Assembly (NCBI GenBank): GCA_003313425.1
Contig: NHZP01000060.1
Location: 62,001-126,000 of the forward strand
Length of the DNA: 64,000 bases
Direction: 5' to 3'
DNA from: Pseudopyrenochaeta lycopersici
Taxonomy: Eukaryota; Ascomycota; Dothideomycetes; Pleosporales; Pseudopyrenochaetaceae
Shown here piece after piece: positions 25,501 through 36,898 of this stretch. Made by a program: the position numbers and the translations under genes. Each line of letters starts with the position of its first letter. The stretch's first letter is position 1. The notes below the pieces were generated by a model, which saw only the letters and a list, made by a program, of their open reading frames with translations, had not been told where the DNA came from and did no database searches.

Positions 25501-28186
25501 GACTTTTATCTAAGGTTACTCTTCCCCTAAATAAATAACAACCTTAGCTTTATTACTATTACTATTAGAGGCTTCTTTATAGTTAGAGTTACTAGTCTCT
25601 AGGCTTACGTGCACGTAATAATTAGTAGCTAGGTTACTGCGCGGATTTCCTTAATACTAGTTACAGCTAGAGTCCGCGTTGTAAGGCTTAGGACCGTCAG
25701 CTAGCTTGTAGTTACCTATTCTATTATCTTTAAATAACGGACGTAGGCCTAGAGCAGGCTTACTAGCTTTCTTAATAGGCTTATCTGCCGCCGTCCTTAG
25801 AACAAATTTATGAGGCGGTGCTAGGCTTAGTCTAGCTAGCGCGTTACGCCCCTTCGTTTAATTAGCGAGATACTAAGGCAATTGCTAGAGGTCGTAGCTC
25901 TAACATACATTATTAATTATATTATAAAGAGATTAGAAGTTAGTAGCAGTATAGACAGCAGGCGCGCTGCTAAGGCTCTATTAGAGATAGCCTGGAAGCT
26001 TAGCCTAAAGCTTATACGCTCGAGTTACAGTAATCTATCTAAGCTAAGTAGCGATAGCGTTAAACTCTGTCTAGAACAGAGCCTATGCTTTAACTATAGT
26101 AGGGTATTCTAGCGAGCTACGTTCTAGGAAGACTAAAGTATTATATTACTGTTCTACTGTAACGTAGTAGTTACAGTTACTAAAGATAGAGTTAAGGACA
26201 TAAAAACACTTAAAGTTGTCCTTATATTAACATAAAAACCTATTAGGCTCTCGCAGCAAGGTTTAAGTAGAACCGCTAGTAGCTTAAAAGATAAATTATA
26301 CTCGTATATTATTATGTTACTAGTCTAACCCGTTATTTTTAAAATAGTTAAGTATCTTTATAATCTACCTATAAAGATTAGGACCCCTAGAGTATACTAG
26401 AGGCACCTGAATTTGCTTATTCTTTATAGATAAGAACTAATGTAACCCCTTAATCTTATAGTAGAGCTTAGTTAGATAAGGGCTTAGCGTTACTATGTCG
26501 CCTAAGGATATTTAGTATTTGTAAGTAAGAGGAAGGTTAGTTAAGAGCGGAACACGCTAAGGGGAACTAAACTTATTAAGAATACTGCCCGCTACGTTAC
26601 CTTATAGGAGGATTCGTATAGGCGTACTTATTCCTCCTAGCAGAGGCTTATTTATAGCTCTTAGGGCTAGCTGTAATAGAGTAAGTCTAGTAAGGCCTGA
26701 AACCTTAGGAGAGCTAGATAACAGATAGTCGCGCAACGCAGAGTTACGCTTATTCTTAATTTCTTATAACGAACCTTCTAAGGTCTTATAGTTAGCAACG
26801 AGCTTATTCTACTACTTACTAAGCTTATTATATTCTTTAACTAGCTTATCCTTTTATTAAGTAAAGCTGCGTTATTATTTAGTTAGTTCCTGCTTTAGAG
26901 TAGAAGCGTTAAGGTAGTGTATCTCTAATAACTTCTTATCCTTATTAAGAGCATGCAGGGCACACCTAAATAGTATTATTAGGCGTATAAGTTATGTAAG
27001 CTTAAGGCTTAAGAACTTACTAGAGTAGTTCTTTACGAGCTGGATGCCTAAGGGTGCTAATCGCTGAATAGAAGTAGGTAGACTTAAGCTCGCGGATAGT
27101 AGCAAACCTAGAAGGCTACCTAGAGGAAGATAGTTATTAAAGTCCTTAGGGAGACCTAGATTAGTAGCTTCCTTACGTAGCTGCATCTAATAAGCTCCCT
27201 TAGCACGCTGTGTTATATCGCGAGAGAAGGAATATAGATTAACTTCCTTAGTTAACAAGTTAGCACAGGAGCTTATTAGCGCAAATTTAGGGTACTCTAC
27301 GTCTTTAACAACAGGGTTTTCTAAGATAACTAGTTCTAAATCCTCTATAGCCTTATTCTTATTCTTCTCCTAGCGTTAACAAGCCTTTTCCCTAAGTTAA
27401 TTACGAGCTGCCTGTGTTTTAGCTAACGCGTCGTCTTTCTAATAGGCTTAAAATTTAGGCCGCTAGCTAGAGGACCCTTTATTATAAGAGCTGTCTGCTA
27501 TCAGGCTAAATAAAGAAGGTTAGATAGAAGTAAGAGTAGCTGTAGCAGTAAAAGTAAAAGTTAAAGTAAAACTAGAGGGAATCCTTAAGCTTTAGTAAGC
27601 AGACTTAAGATTTAACTATTAGTTAAGTAGTATTATTAGTTAGGTAAGGTTACTAGGACTAAGATAAATACTTAGGAGTATCGTGTATAGGCTAAGTTTA
27701 GAGAATTACCCGATCAGGAAGTTTTAGAGGGTGAATACGTACTTAAGGCAGCACGTGCGCGTAATTAAAACATACGCATAGACTGTAGTGTGTAAAAGTA
27801 AGAATAATCCCTAGAGTATTCCTATTTAAGGAAGAGAATAATAGGACGTGTCTTATTAATAATAATCCTAGCGTTTAGGTAGCGCAAAGCGCAGGCACTA
27901 AGGTGCGAAATAGGTTACTAGTAAGGAAACCTAGCAAATTCTAGGCTATTCTAAAGCTTAACTAAAGGGGAATAGCTTATAAAATTTTAGCTAAACTAGC
28001 AGTAGAGGATAGCACCGTAAATTAACTATCGTGCGAGGGCTATCCTAAAGCTTAACCAAGGGGGGATAGGATCTAGTCCTAGTACGTTAGTACCACCTTA
28101 CTGTTAAACTCACCTAAGAGGTAACAGCTTAAGCAACTGTGTGTTAACTACGGAGAGGAGCCAAAGCGCTGTATGATCTGCTATTA
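25501..28186 (-). pseudogene. Gypsy-2 gag region and 5' leader, RIP-degraded
   Basis: This lies between the 5' LTR and protease of Gypsy-2, so gag is expected here. Only fragments are readable, such as a minus-strand open stretch at 26,992-27,186 (LRKEATNLGLPKDFNNYLPL) and a Ser/Asn-rich piece near 25,550-25,700. I cannot identify a zinc knuckle. The assignment is from position within the element rather than from motifs. Confidence 0.5.
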
Positions 28187-28488
28187 TGTAAGGCAGTTAA
28201 CACGCACAGTTAGGACGGTCTTAGTTAAAGAAACTTAATTTAAAAGGAAATGGACAAAATAGCAGATACCTCTCACCTTCGGGGGAGAGGTGCTGCCTAT
28301 ATACATGAGCTAGAGCAGGCTAGTCCCGATCCAGTTACCTAGCTTAGTGAAAGGTAAGAGGTAACAGTTACCTTTCACCTGCGTCTAGTAACTTGGCAGG
28401 ATCGTTACCTTTCACCTGCGTCTAGTAACTTGGAAGGATTGAACCCTTTCACCTGCGTCTAGTAACCTGAAAGGATTGAACCCTGACA
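28187..28488 (-). repeat. 5' LTR of Gypsy-2
   Basis: A 302-bp copy with the three 37-bp units at 28,371-28,481. It differs from the other LTR at six positions by eye, all transitions, four of them mutated in this copy. It ends 108 bp before the GH78 gene stop codon, at the edge of the transposon block. Confidence 0.94.
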
Positions 28489-28596
28489 GCTCGGAAAAAT
28501 CGTATACACTCACACGAAATGTTTTTCGTTCTCGAGCTATCAATTTAGCTAAGGCCTAGATTACCAAGTCTCAAACGCTCCTATGAATTACACGTA

Positions 28597-31311
28597 TCAA
28601 TTTGGTATCGCAAAGCTCTCATCTTCGAAGCGCCACGTCCCACTCCCCACATTCCTCACCTCCCTACTGCCTGGTAACACCACATTGGCCCGCGCATTCG
28701 GTGGCACCACAATTTCCAACACAAATCCCTTCCTTCCGGTTCCAACAGTCCATCGTGAGCTTACCATTCCATATGGACTCAAATAACTTGCATTCGCACT
28801 TGTGATCCCACCGCCCGGCTCTGGGCTAACATTGACGACTTTCCATCCAGGGTCTTGAGGCGCCAAGCCACCGACCTTCTGGTGAATCCAGTCTGCTACG
28901 CTACCGAAGGCGTAGTGGTTGAAACTCGTCATGCCGCTGCCATTGATAGTCCTATTGGGTAGCATGCTGTCCCAGCGCTCCCAGGTTGTGGTGGCGCCCA
29001 TGTCAACTTGGTAAAGCCACGACGGGACTTCGGTCTGGAGAAGCATTCTGTAGAATGTGGATGTGGCGTTGATACTGGTAAGTGCGAACCCGAGCTGCTG
29101 TGTGCCCGCAAAGCCTGTGCCGACAAGATATGAGTTGTTGGTAATGATGGTATTGAGTGTTTCTATGGCACGCGGCAAGGTGGCAGCATCGAAAAGGCCG
29201 AAGCGGATTCCAAGGGCAAGAGCTGTTTGGGTGACATTTGCGATGAGATCGTACGGCTCGAGCCAGGCTGATTGGAAAGCGGAGATGAGCGTTTCAGTAT
29301 CAAAAGCATATTTCTCTGCTTCGATGGTTTTACTGATAACGGCACTGATGTTAGAGAGAAGGCGTGTCATTTGGATCAAATATGCATCTGCAACGAGATG
29401 TACGTGCGTATTCGCATCTCCAGGGGCATATTCCGGCGCTTTTGGGTCCAGCCAGTCTCCAAATTGAAATGTTGAGCGATCCCAAAGTCCAGCCTCATTC
29501 CTGGGGATGCCTTGATCAATCCAGGTCTGTGCGCCAATATACTGTTCTTCGAGCATGACTTTGTCGCCAGTAGTAGCGTAGAGTGCCCACGGATTGCCAA
29601 CAATGACATCGCCCCATACAGCAGTTGGACTTCTAGTAAATCCTATGCTGGATGCATTGAGCTCGTTCGTTGGGACATATGAAGGCACAATTTTACGGGC
29701 ATCAGCATTTGTTTCGGACCAAACATCCTTGAGCCAAGCACGCCAAAAGCCAGAGGCATCATAAAGGTAGTTTGCCGTTGGCATGAAGGCGTGTGCATCA
29801 CCAGTCCACCCCAACCGGTGATCTCGCTGGGGGCAATCGGTCGGTACACCAAGAAAATTGCCTCGCATGCTCCAGACGACGTTCTCGTGAAACTTGTTGA
29901 GCAGCTCGTGCGAGGACTCAAAATATCCAATTCGCTCCATGTCGCTGTGCACGACTACAGCCTTAATCGAAGAAGCGTTGAGTGCTGTAGAATTCGGCCA
30001 CCCCTCAACCTGGGCGTAGCGGAAGCCATGGTATGTGAAATGAGGCTCCCAGGATTGAGTGCCATGGCCGGAAAGAATCACAGTATCAGTCTGCTTAGCT
30101 GACCGAAGAGGCTCCGTAGCAATCTCTCCATCTTCCATGACCTCAGCATGCACAAAGGTGATATTCGTATCTGCCGGACCTTGAACCTTGATACTCAACC
30201 AACCGACGAGGTTTTGACCAAAATCAATGATTGTTTTGCCGCTCCGAGAAGTGATAAAAGTCTGTGGGTCTAGTTCTGCTATCTTCCGCATTGGAGGACC
30301 ATCCGGGGATGTGAGTGTGCCCTTTGGAGCTGCTATTTCTTTGACTCCAAGCCAACTGTTGTCATCAAAGTTCGCAAGCGACCAGCCCTCGACCTCTAAT
30401 CTAGAGTCATACACCTCTCCATCGTATATTTCGGAGGTAATTATCGGGCCATCTGCACTTGAATGCCACGAAAGATCAGTCTGGATTGTTTGATTACTGC
30501 CATCTTCCAGTACGATGACCAGTAAACCAAGTAAACCGAGCGTGTTGCCATATAGATTTCGTGGCCACGTGCTGTCCTGGTTGCCCTGGAAGCCGAACCG
30601 GCCAGCGTACCATCCTTCGCCTACAGTAACGCCAATAGCATTGCCTCCCATTTGGATAAGGTTAGTTACATCGTAAGTATCATATGTGTGCCTGTACTGG
30701 TACGATGTGTACCCGGGCGCAAGTTGGTGGTCGCCAACACGTTGGCCGTTTAGTGTGGCAATGTATAATCCAAAAGCAGTGATATACAGCCGCGCAGAGT
30801 CAACTTTAGCGTCGATGTTGAAAGCCTTCCTGAATAAAATGGGTCGCTTGGTGGTATTTAATTCTGTCTCTCGATCGGCTGCAATAGGGATCGCGTTTTC
30901 CCAGTCATCAAATCCGAGCAAACCAGCCTCAACTGATACTGCATCCGACCACTCCGTCGCCAATTGCCCTTTCTTTCCGTATGCTCGAGCCCGCACCATT
31001 GCTGACTCCTTGCTAGAAAGAGGTTCGTCTGGCCACGGAACCAAAATCGATTCAGAAGAGTCGACATTGTAAAGCTTTGGAACTCCGTCATTGGCCCGCG
31101 TGATCTCAATGTCATACCCAGTCTGCTCCCAGTCAACGGCTTCGCCTTCGAGCCTCCATGAAATCCGAGGGGCATTCTCTGCGATTCCAATCGCCTGCCG
31201 GTGATGTTCGAAAGAAAGGGAGGATATTGAAACAGACATGGGGGCTTCGTGGCTACAGTTAACCGCGCAAATAAGGGCCAGTACAGCAACGACGGCATTA
31301 CCTTTATACAA
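28597..31311 (-). CDS. Secreted alpha-L-rhamnosidase, GH78 family (904 aa)
   Basis: A single-exon gene for an enzyme that removes terminal L-rhamnose from plant glycosides and pectin side chains. The N-terminus (MYKGNAVVAVLALICAVNC) is a probable secretion signal. N-terminal beta-sandwich domains follow, with the family's APGYTSYQYRHTYDTYDVT stretch, then the (alpha/alpha)6 catalytic domain with DCPQRDHRLGWTGDAH (residues 492-507) and TTTWERWDSMLPN, where E778 matches the family's second catalytic Glu. The residue usually Glu in the DERLGW motif is His498 here. A C-terminal beta domain ends at FAIPN. Its length is normal for GH78. The stop codon is only 104 bp from the Gypsy-2 target site. 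Family assignment is firm; activity is less certain because of His498. Confidence 0.92.
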   Translation of the reverse strand: MYKGNAVVAVLALICAVNCSHEAPMSVSISSLSFEHHRQAIGIAENAPRISWRLEGEAVDWEQTGYDIEITRANDGVPKLYNVDSSESILVPWPDEPLSSKESAMVRARAYGKKGQLATEWSDAVSVEAGLLGFDDWENAIPIAADRETELNTTKRPILFRKAFNIDAKVDSARLYITAFGLYIATLNGQRVGDHQLAPGYTSYQYRHTYDTYDVTNLIQMGGNAIGVTVGEGWYAGRFGFQGNQDSTWPRNLYGNTLGLLGLLVIVLEDGSNQTIQTDLSWHSSADGPIITSEIYDGEVYDSRLEVEGWSLANFDDNSWLGVKEIAAPKGTLTSPDGPPMRKIAELDPQTFITSRSGKTIIDFGQNLVGWLSIKVQGPADTNITFVHAEVMEDGEIATEPLRSAKQTDTVILSGHGTQSWEPHFTYHGFRYAQVEGWPNSTALNASSIKAVVVHSDMERIGYFESSHELLNKFHENVVWSMRGNFLGVPTDCPQRDHRLGWTGDAHAFMPTANYLYDASGFWRAWLKDVWSETNADARKIVPSYVPTNELNASSIGFTRSPTAVWGDVIVGNPWALYATTGDKVMLEEQYIGAQTWIDQGIPRNEAGLWDRSTFQFGDWLDPKAPEYAPGDANTHVHLVADAYLIQMTRLLSNISAVISKTIEAEKYAFDTETLISAFQSAWLEPYDLIANVTQTALALGIRFGLFDAATLPRAIETLNTIITNNSYLVGTGFAGTQQLGFALTSINATSTFYRMLLQTEVPSWLYQVDMGATTTWERWDSMLPNRTINGSGMTSFNHYAFGSVADWIHQKVGGLAPQDPGWKVVNVSPEPGGGITSANASYLSPYGMVSSRWTVGTGRKGFVLEIVVPPNARANVVLPGSREVRNVGSGTWRFEDESFAIPN

Positions 31312-32541
31312 ATCTAGGTGAATCGATACTGAGCGGGTGCATGCGCGTGTTGAAGGTTCGGCGTAAGATTATCGCGAAAATGCTTGTATGCACGCCGCTG
31401 GCACGGATTAGTCTTAGCAATGAGCTTATAATGGATGGGCCACTGAAAGGATGGTCGTATCAATGTGTCGATTTCACGACGCAATGGATCGCCGGGAGGC
31501 AAGAATGCCGGGCAATATGGGGGACACACAGCCCACTGGGCAAGACTCAAGGTGAAATTGGCACGAAACTCCGGCAAGTAACGCGGCAGTGCCAATGCGG
31601 GCTGACGACTCTAGCCAGGGATGACGGGCAGCTTCCCTCCATTTGGGTCGTCATATTCTCACATGAAATGTCGCTAAACAGGCTGGTCCTCATCTTCGGT
31701 GTACCATTGTGTTGTAGAGGGTTTGTGAGGAAATTTGGCACTCGTAGTGGTTCTTGTGTGTCGCCGAATTGAAAGGTATTGGATGCATCAAGATAGTTAC
31801 GCCTAAACAAGCTTCGGGCGTTCATAAGAAAGCGGATAAGGCGCGATGTTTACCGACGGGGTCGCCTTCCCCCGCAAGATGCAATGTGCACGCACTCTTG
31901 TGGGCCAAAATAATCGGGATATGAGACACTTATGCTACACAGCTGTAGAAGCGCAAGGACGGACACTATGGCGTAGCAGCTGAATACTGAGAAACACGTA
32001 TTAATTTTATGCCCTTGTAAAATGCAGAACGCTCTATGCTAGCTGTAAACAGACGGTACTTTGCGTTGTGTTGGGGTGAGTGCACAGTCTCTAATTTCCA
32101 CTTCTTCTAAAGTACGAGAGACGTAGAAGCTCAGTGTAAAGTTGCCAAGAGTAAAGCGTGAAGTAGATCCCGAAAACCACGCTATAGCCAACGACCTTTG
32201 CTTCACATATGGAGTGAGATACATGACCTCCTTCTTTCAATCTCTTCGGTGGTCATATTCACCGCCTCGCCAACGTTTAATATGATCGCAACCGTCCTAC
32301 TACAGGTAAAAGTCGAGTACTAGGCAACCTTAACCTTCATTTGCGATAACATTCTAACTAGTCGGCAGCCAGTAAGTGTATCCAATCAAGTGGGGAAAGG
32401 CCAAATTCTGCAGACTGCATGAAAAGTAAAGAAAGGTACATCGGTGAAGATTGTATGAGGTGAGAAGAGGCAATGTCAAATTGAAGCGACTTCATAAACA
32501 AAGAAGGGCAGCCAGACTTGTGATACACTAAGTGAGCTTGG
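31312..32541. other. Intergenic region, no supported gene
   Basis: It is 1.2 kb with overlapping short frames on both strands (for example 31,341-31,772 + and 31,314-31,825 -) that resemble no family and lack coherent splice structure. It contains the GH78 promoter on its left side and the 3' end region of the P450 gene on its right side. Confidence 0.5.
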
Positions 32542-35500
32542 TTATGCAAACACATCTGTTGCGAACCTGCAATTCGTTAGTTCGACTCTATTGCTGCATG
32601 GAGAATGACTTACCGTTCATTCCGCAGCCCTTCAAACCACTCCCTCGCCTTCACATCATCCACTTCCCTACCCTGCACCTCCTGCAATCTCTCCTTGGCA
32701 ATTCTGATTAGTGTTTCCTGCACACCCTCACCAACCTCCCTACTGCCACACACAAACAATTTCGCACCTGCTTCAAAAGATTCGACAACGTCTGCACGAT
32801 CGTGATAAAGGCGGTCTTGAACATGCTTGCATCCCTCTGAGTCATCCGCCTTGCGAGAGAAAGCGTAACGTAGGGAGACGGCGCCGAGTTTCTCCCAACG
32901 ATCGAGTAAGTCAGAGTAGAGGAGGTCGCTATCAGGTGCGTGGCAGCCGTAGAAGAGAATCGCCGGTGCAAGCGAGCGACCAGCAGCAAGCTGGGCCGCA
33001 CGTTCTTGGATAAAGCCGCGGAACGGAGCGAGTCCTATTGTTGCGTGAATCTTGAGTACCGTACGAATTTTGGTAATAACCAGCTTCATCCTTGAAGGTT
33101 ATGAACACTTACCAGTCCCTGCAGCAATCATGATGACCGGTACGTTCTTGGAGTCCTTCGGGAGATGAAACGCCTGATGTGATGTGCGTACACTGACGTG
33201 CAATTTGTCACCTGGAGCCAGATTAGATAGATAGTTAGTTGCAACGCCGACATATCTGCCACGGCCGCTCAAAGCTGGTTGATCAACGACCGAATATGTG
33301 AGAGTGACATTGTTCGGATTCCAGAGTGGAGATGATGAAATTGAGTATTGCCGAACGCGCATGGGTGGCAGCATCTTGAGGAAGACGCCAAGCGGGAGCT
33401 GAACAGAGGTGAAATGCTCGAGAAGATCCAGGACAGAGACGCGCTTCGCAGTGATCTGTTCAAAGCAGACTGTTAGTGACAGTCTCACATGCGGTTCGCA
33501 CAAGGAATTTCTACCTCGTCAGTGAACGCTTCATCAGTCAGTCGTGCGAGCGCCTTCTTTGCGTCTTCATCATGCGCCAAATCAAGAAGAGTAGCAATGT
33601 TGCGCTTGCTGGCTGGCTGAGCAAGCTCAACATATGCACCAAGCACATCGATAGCGCTGATAGGAACATCAGTGGGAAGCGTCGTAGGTCCAGCCGAGGA
33701 GATAGTGAGCATGCTGTCCCATGACAAGCCGAAGTATCTCATCGCACGATGGATGTTCTCCTTCGGATTGAGAGGGAGGATTGCTAAGTAATCTCCAGCA
33801 GAATAAGTCATGTCCGATGGAAGACTGATCTCGATATGCCTCTTTTCGGCGACGTCAGAGCCAGAAAGGACCTCGATCTCCTCCACGCGTGCTTCACGAA
33901 CGTCTTGACGTAGAGTTGATGATCGCGGCGTAGAGATTTCGACATCGAGTGTCGTCTCGAGCGACCCTTCGCCATCAGCCTCGACTGACCCATACTTACC
34001 ACGTAGAGCAGGCCATAAGATTTGATCTTCCCACGTTTCGAAGTCAGTAAATATATCGCCTTGAGCAGCATCTGTACTTCCCATATTCACCAATCTGGTA
34101 GCACCCAGATTGTCCATTGTGTTATCGAGGTATCGTGGAATTTTATGGAAGGTCTTCGCCCAATCGCGATGGCCACAGCCAAACACTGCATATGAGACAT
34201 TCTCCAGCTCCGTCCCTTTAAGCATGCCAATCCAATTTACGAAGTGTGCGGCGTTGTCTGCAGGCTGCCCCTCGTAGGATGCTGTGATAATGATGATCGG
34301 CTTATTAGTTGATAAATTTTCTCGTGCAGAGTCCAAGGTATCTACTACATCCGCTCTGAAGCCATGGTTTGCAGCGTCACTAGCGAGTCGATTGGCGAGC
34401 GCTTCACAAGTACCAGTATTCGAGCCGTAGTAAATGGCTATGGGTTTGCCCTCTTTCTCCCTTTCCTTCTTCACCGCTGGGGCGCCTTTGGTAGGAGGAG
34501 GATCATTGATTGTGGCAGAAGCCAAGGCTCGCTCGAGAGACGTAGCAGAGACGTGATTCCGGAGGTGCGCGCGCATGTAGAAGTCCTTCGGTTTGATGGT
34601 GAGCGTTTGTTTGATCTGGAGCTGATAGGAGGAGTCTTCCATTGAAAAGTTGAAGTTCTGCAGGAGCATGGCTAGGACTAGAAGTGCTTCTTGCCATGCA
34701 AAAGGTCGTCCAATGCAAGCACGCATACCGTTTCCAAACGGCTTCCAACAGTTGGGGAATTCTTTATTGCGGCGCTCAAATTCCTCGTCAAGCATGCGTT
34801 CTGGTCGAAATTCTTCGGCGTCTTCTCCATACGCAGCAGGGTCACGATGTATCATTGGAACTAGAGGAGTAGATGCAATATTAGTTTACGTTTTCCATGT
34901 AGTTCACAAATGGATTTAACTTACAGAGTGCGATGATGGGCGTACCCGCTTTGACTGTGTATTTGTCACCAATAGTAGTATCTTCTTTAGCGGTAAGACC
35001 TATGGATGGAGCAGTTGGCGAAAGACGAAGGCTCTCCCGAAGAACTGCATTCAAATATGGTAGCTTTGTGAGGTGGTCAACCATGATGGGTCCCTTGCCA
35101 ACCACATCGTCTACTTCTTGTTGCGCGGTGTCGTAGGCAGCTGCATTCTTGAGAAGGTAGTAAAATGTGAACGACAATAAGCCCGATGTTGTTTCATGGC
35201 CAGCGATAAGAAACGTGATCATGTTGTCAATCACGCTTTCGTCCTAGTGAAGGTCAAACTTGATTTCTCAGGACTAGTGGCGCACGAAAAACTCACAGTC
35301 ATCTTCTCGCCTGTCCTTGGATCAACGCCGTTCAGCATACCGTTCAGTAAATCTTTTTTGTTGCTGGGGTTTTCTCTTCGCGTCTTGATGACTTCTAAGC
35401 TCGTTTTCCGCAACAACTCGATGTCGTCCCAATACTTCTGTGTCTCGGCGCGGTAGAACATTTGCGTAATCATGTCTCTCCTCGCACGATCACCACTCAC

Positions 35501-36133
35501 CTTAAGAAAGTCTGCCATGGCATCTACAAAAGGATGCATGGTCTGATAGTAGTAAGAATTGAAGCGGTAGTCCATGGCGCAGAGCGCAATGGTGTCAAGT
35601 GTCAGACGCGTGAAATCATCAGTAACGTGGACTGTGTGATCAGACCCATGTCTTGCCCACTTCATGACGAGCTGAGAGGCGATATCATGCATTTCGGTAA
35701 ACATGTTGCGAATAGCTAATGGACCAAGCTGAGGAAGAAGGACACGATGGGCGATGCCCCAATTCTTCTCTTGCGGTCCTTTTGCAGTGAATAGTCCATC
35801 ATGGACGCCGTTGCGGACCTGTTCAAGCGAGGCTGCGATAATTTTCGAGAATCGCTCTTCATCACACACTTCATCCATGAAGGCTTGCGATGCAACGACG
35901 AGGCGCTCTGCGCCGCCGAGGTGAAATCTCCATATCGGCCCTTAGTCGGTTAGTTTTCTGCTAGAATTTTGAGATATGATGCTTCATTGCTTCATCATCC
36001 CTCACGTGACCTGACACTGACCGTATTTAGAAGTCAAGTTACAGAGAGATTGTATTGGGTTCTGGGCATCAATGTCTGATAGATTGCCCACAATTGGTAG
36101 GCCAGGCGGGCCGGGTATCGGCTCGAGTTCCAT
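32542..36133 (-). CDS. CYP505 self-sufficient cytochrome P450 / P450 reductase fusion (1069 aa)
   Basis: Seven exons, in transcript order 36133-36022, 35940-35297, 35243-34925, 34860-33515, 33455-33113, 33034-32614 and 32566-32542, join to 3,210 nt in frame. All introns are GT-AG and 47-81 bp. The product starts [16 protein letters not shown], the usual CYP505 beginning; an in-frame ATG 35 codons upstream is less likely. The P450 half has the I-helix AGHETTSG and heme loop [15 protein letters not shown] (Cys codon at 34,715). The flavodoxin-like FMN domain has [13 protein letters not shown], followed by FAD/NADPH modules ([19 protein letters not shown]), ending ERFATDVFA. Like P450foxy it should hydroxylate fatty acids near the omega end using NADPH without a partner. 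There is no membrane anchor, so it is probably soluble. The gene is intact. Confidence 0.95.
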
Positions 36134-36898
36134 ATCGCTTTCCAGGATACAACAAAGAAGCAGGGGTTTATCCTCCGCTTTTGAGAGACAAAGATGTTGA
36201 AGTGCGCCGATGATAGTAGCATACAACTTTTTGTCCAAGGGCAGCAGTGCCCCACCTAAACCCTGACAGATATTTCAAGCTCCTTGTTGCTGAGAGTGGT
36301 CGGCTGGATAATGACGCACTAGAAACTTAAGCTTTGAATGGAGCTTCCTGGAAGCGTTGGGATCACTCGATGGCTGTAGGAAAGATGCCTGGTCGTACAG
36401 TAGAAGCCAATCCCGCGACAGGTGATTTTGCTGACTCCGCTTTGGGCCAAGTGGCCATTGGAGGGGGGCGCCCACGACAGACGGTGCGCAAGGTCAGCCG
36501 AAGCACGGGGTACGACGTGACAATTCAACCTTCGGAGGTTACCTAGTAGGCACGTTTGGCGCTGTGCTGGAGCACAATGTAGCTTGCGAGATGGGTTCAG
36601 CGGTGAGGGCTGAAGAGGCGCTGCAAGATATTCGAGGATCAACGAGCTTGGCATTAAGCACGTCGTGATTGGCCAAGGATTCTTGATATCTGCGTTGTCT
36701 CCATAGGTCTTACGACATACTGCGCGCATGTTTAGCATCATCGTAAAGCACCCTCAAGTCGTGTACCAAGGCTCACAGTCGCTAGTGGAGAGCATAGAGA
36801 GCTCCATGTCATTATCACAATCATTTGTCCAGCATACCATATCATGTCATGTCTCTGTCCGCAGAATGTGCACATTTCCACCTTGACCTATCTCACCA
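36134..36898. other. Intergenic region upstream of the P450 gene, no supported gene
   Basis: About 765 bp, containing the probable P450 promoter and the 3' region of the CFEM gene. Small open frames on both strands overlap one another and match nothing I know. Confidence 0.5.

Larger units (their letters stand above)
20490..28488 (-). mobile_element. Complete but RIP-inactivated Ty3/Gypsy chromovirus (Gypsy-2)
   Basis: Two 302-bp LTRs (20,490-20,791 and 28,187-28,488) bound a 7,999-bp element with the 5-bp target duplication GCTCG (20,485-20,489 and 28,489-28,493). The element reads on the minus strand: gag region about 25.8-27.9 kb, protease about 25.3 kb, RT about 24 kb, RNase H about 23.2-23.5 kb, integrase about 21.9-22.9 kb and a chromodomain-like end near 21.4 kb. 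A polypurine tract (GAAGGGGGGGGTCG on the minus strand, about 20,792-20,805) abuts the left LTR. The coding part is full of RIP stops, while the LTRs differ by only six transitions. Confidence 0.94.

Noticed and set aside
31314..31825. Possible small minus-strand gene upstream of GH78
   Set aside because: Two overlapping frames exist, but no intron joins them convincingly and no family is recognisable.
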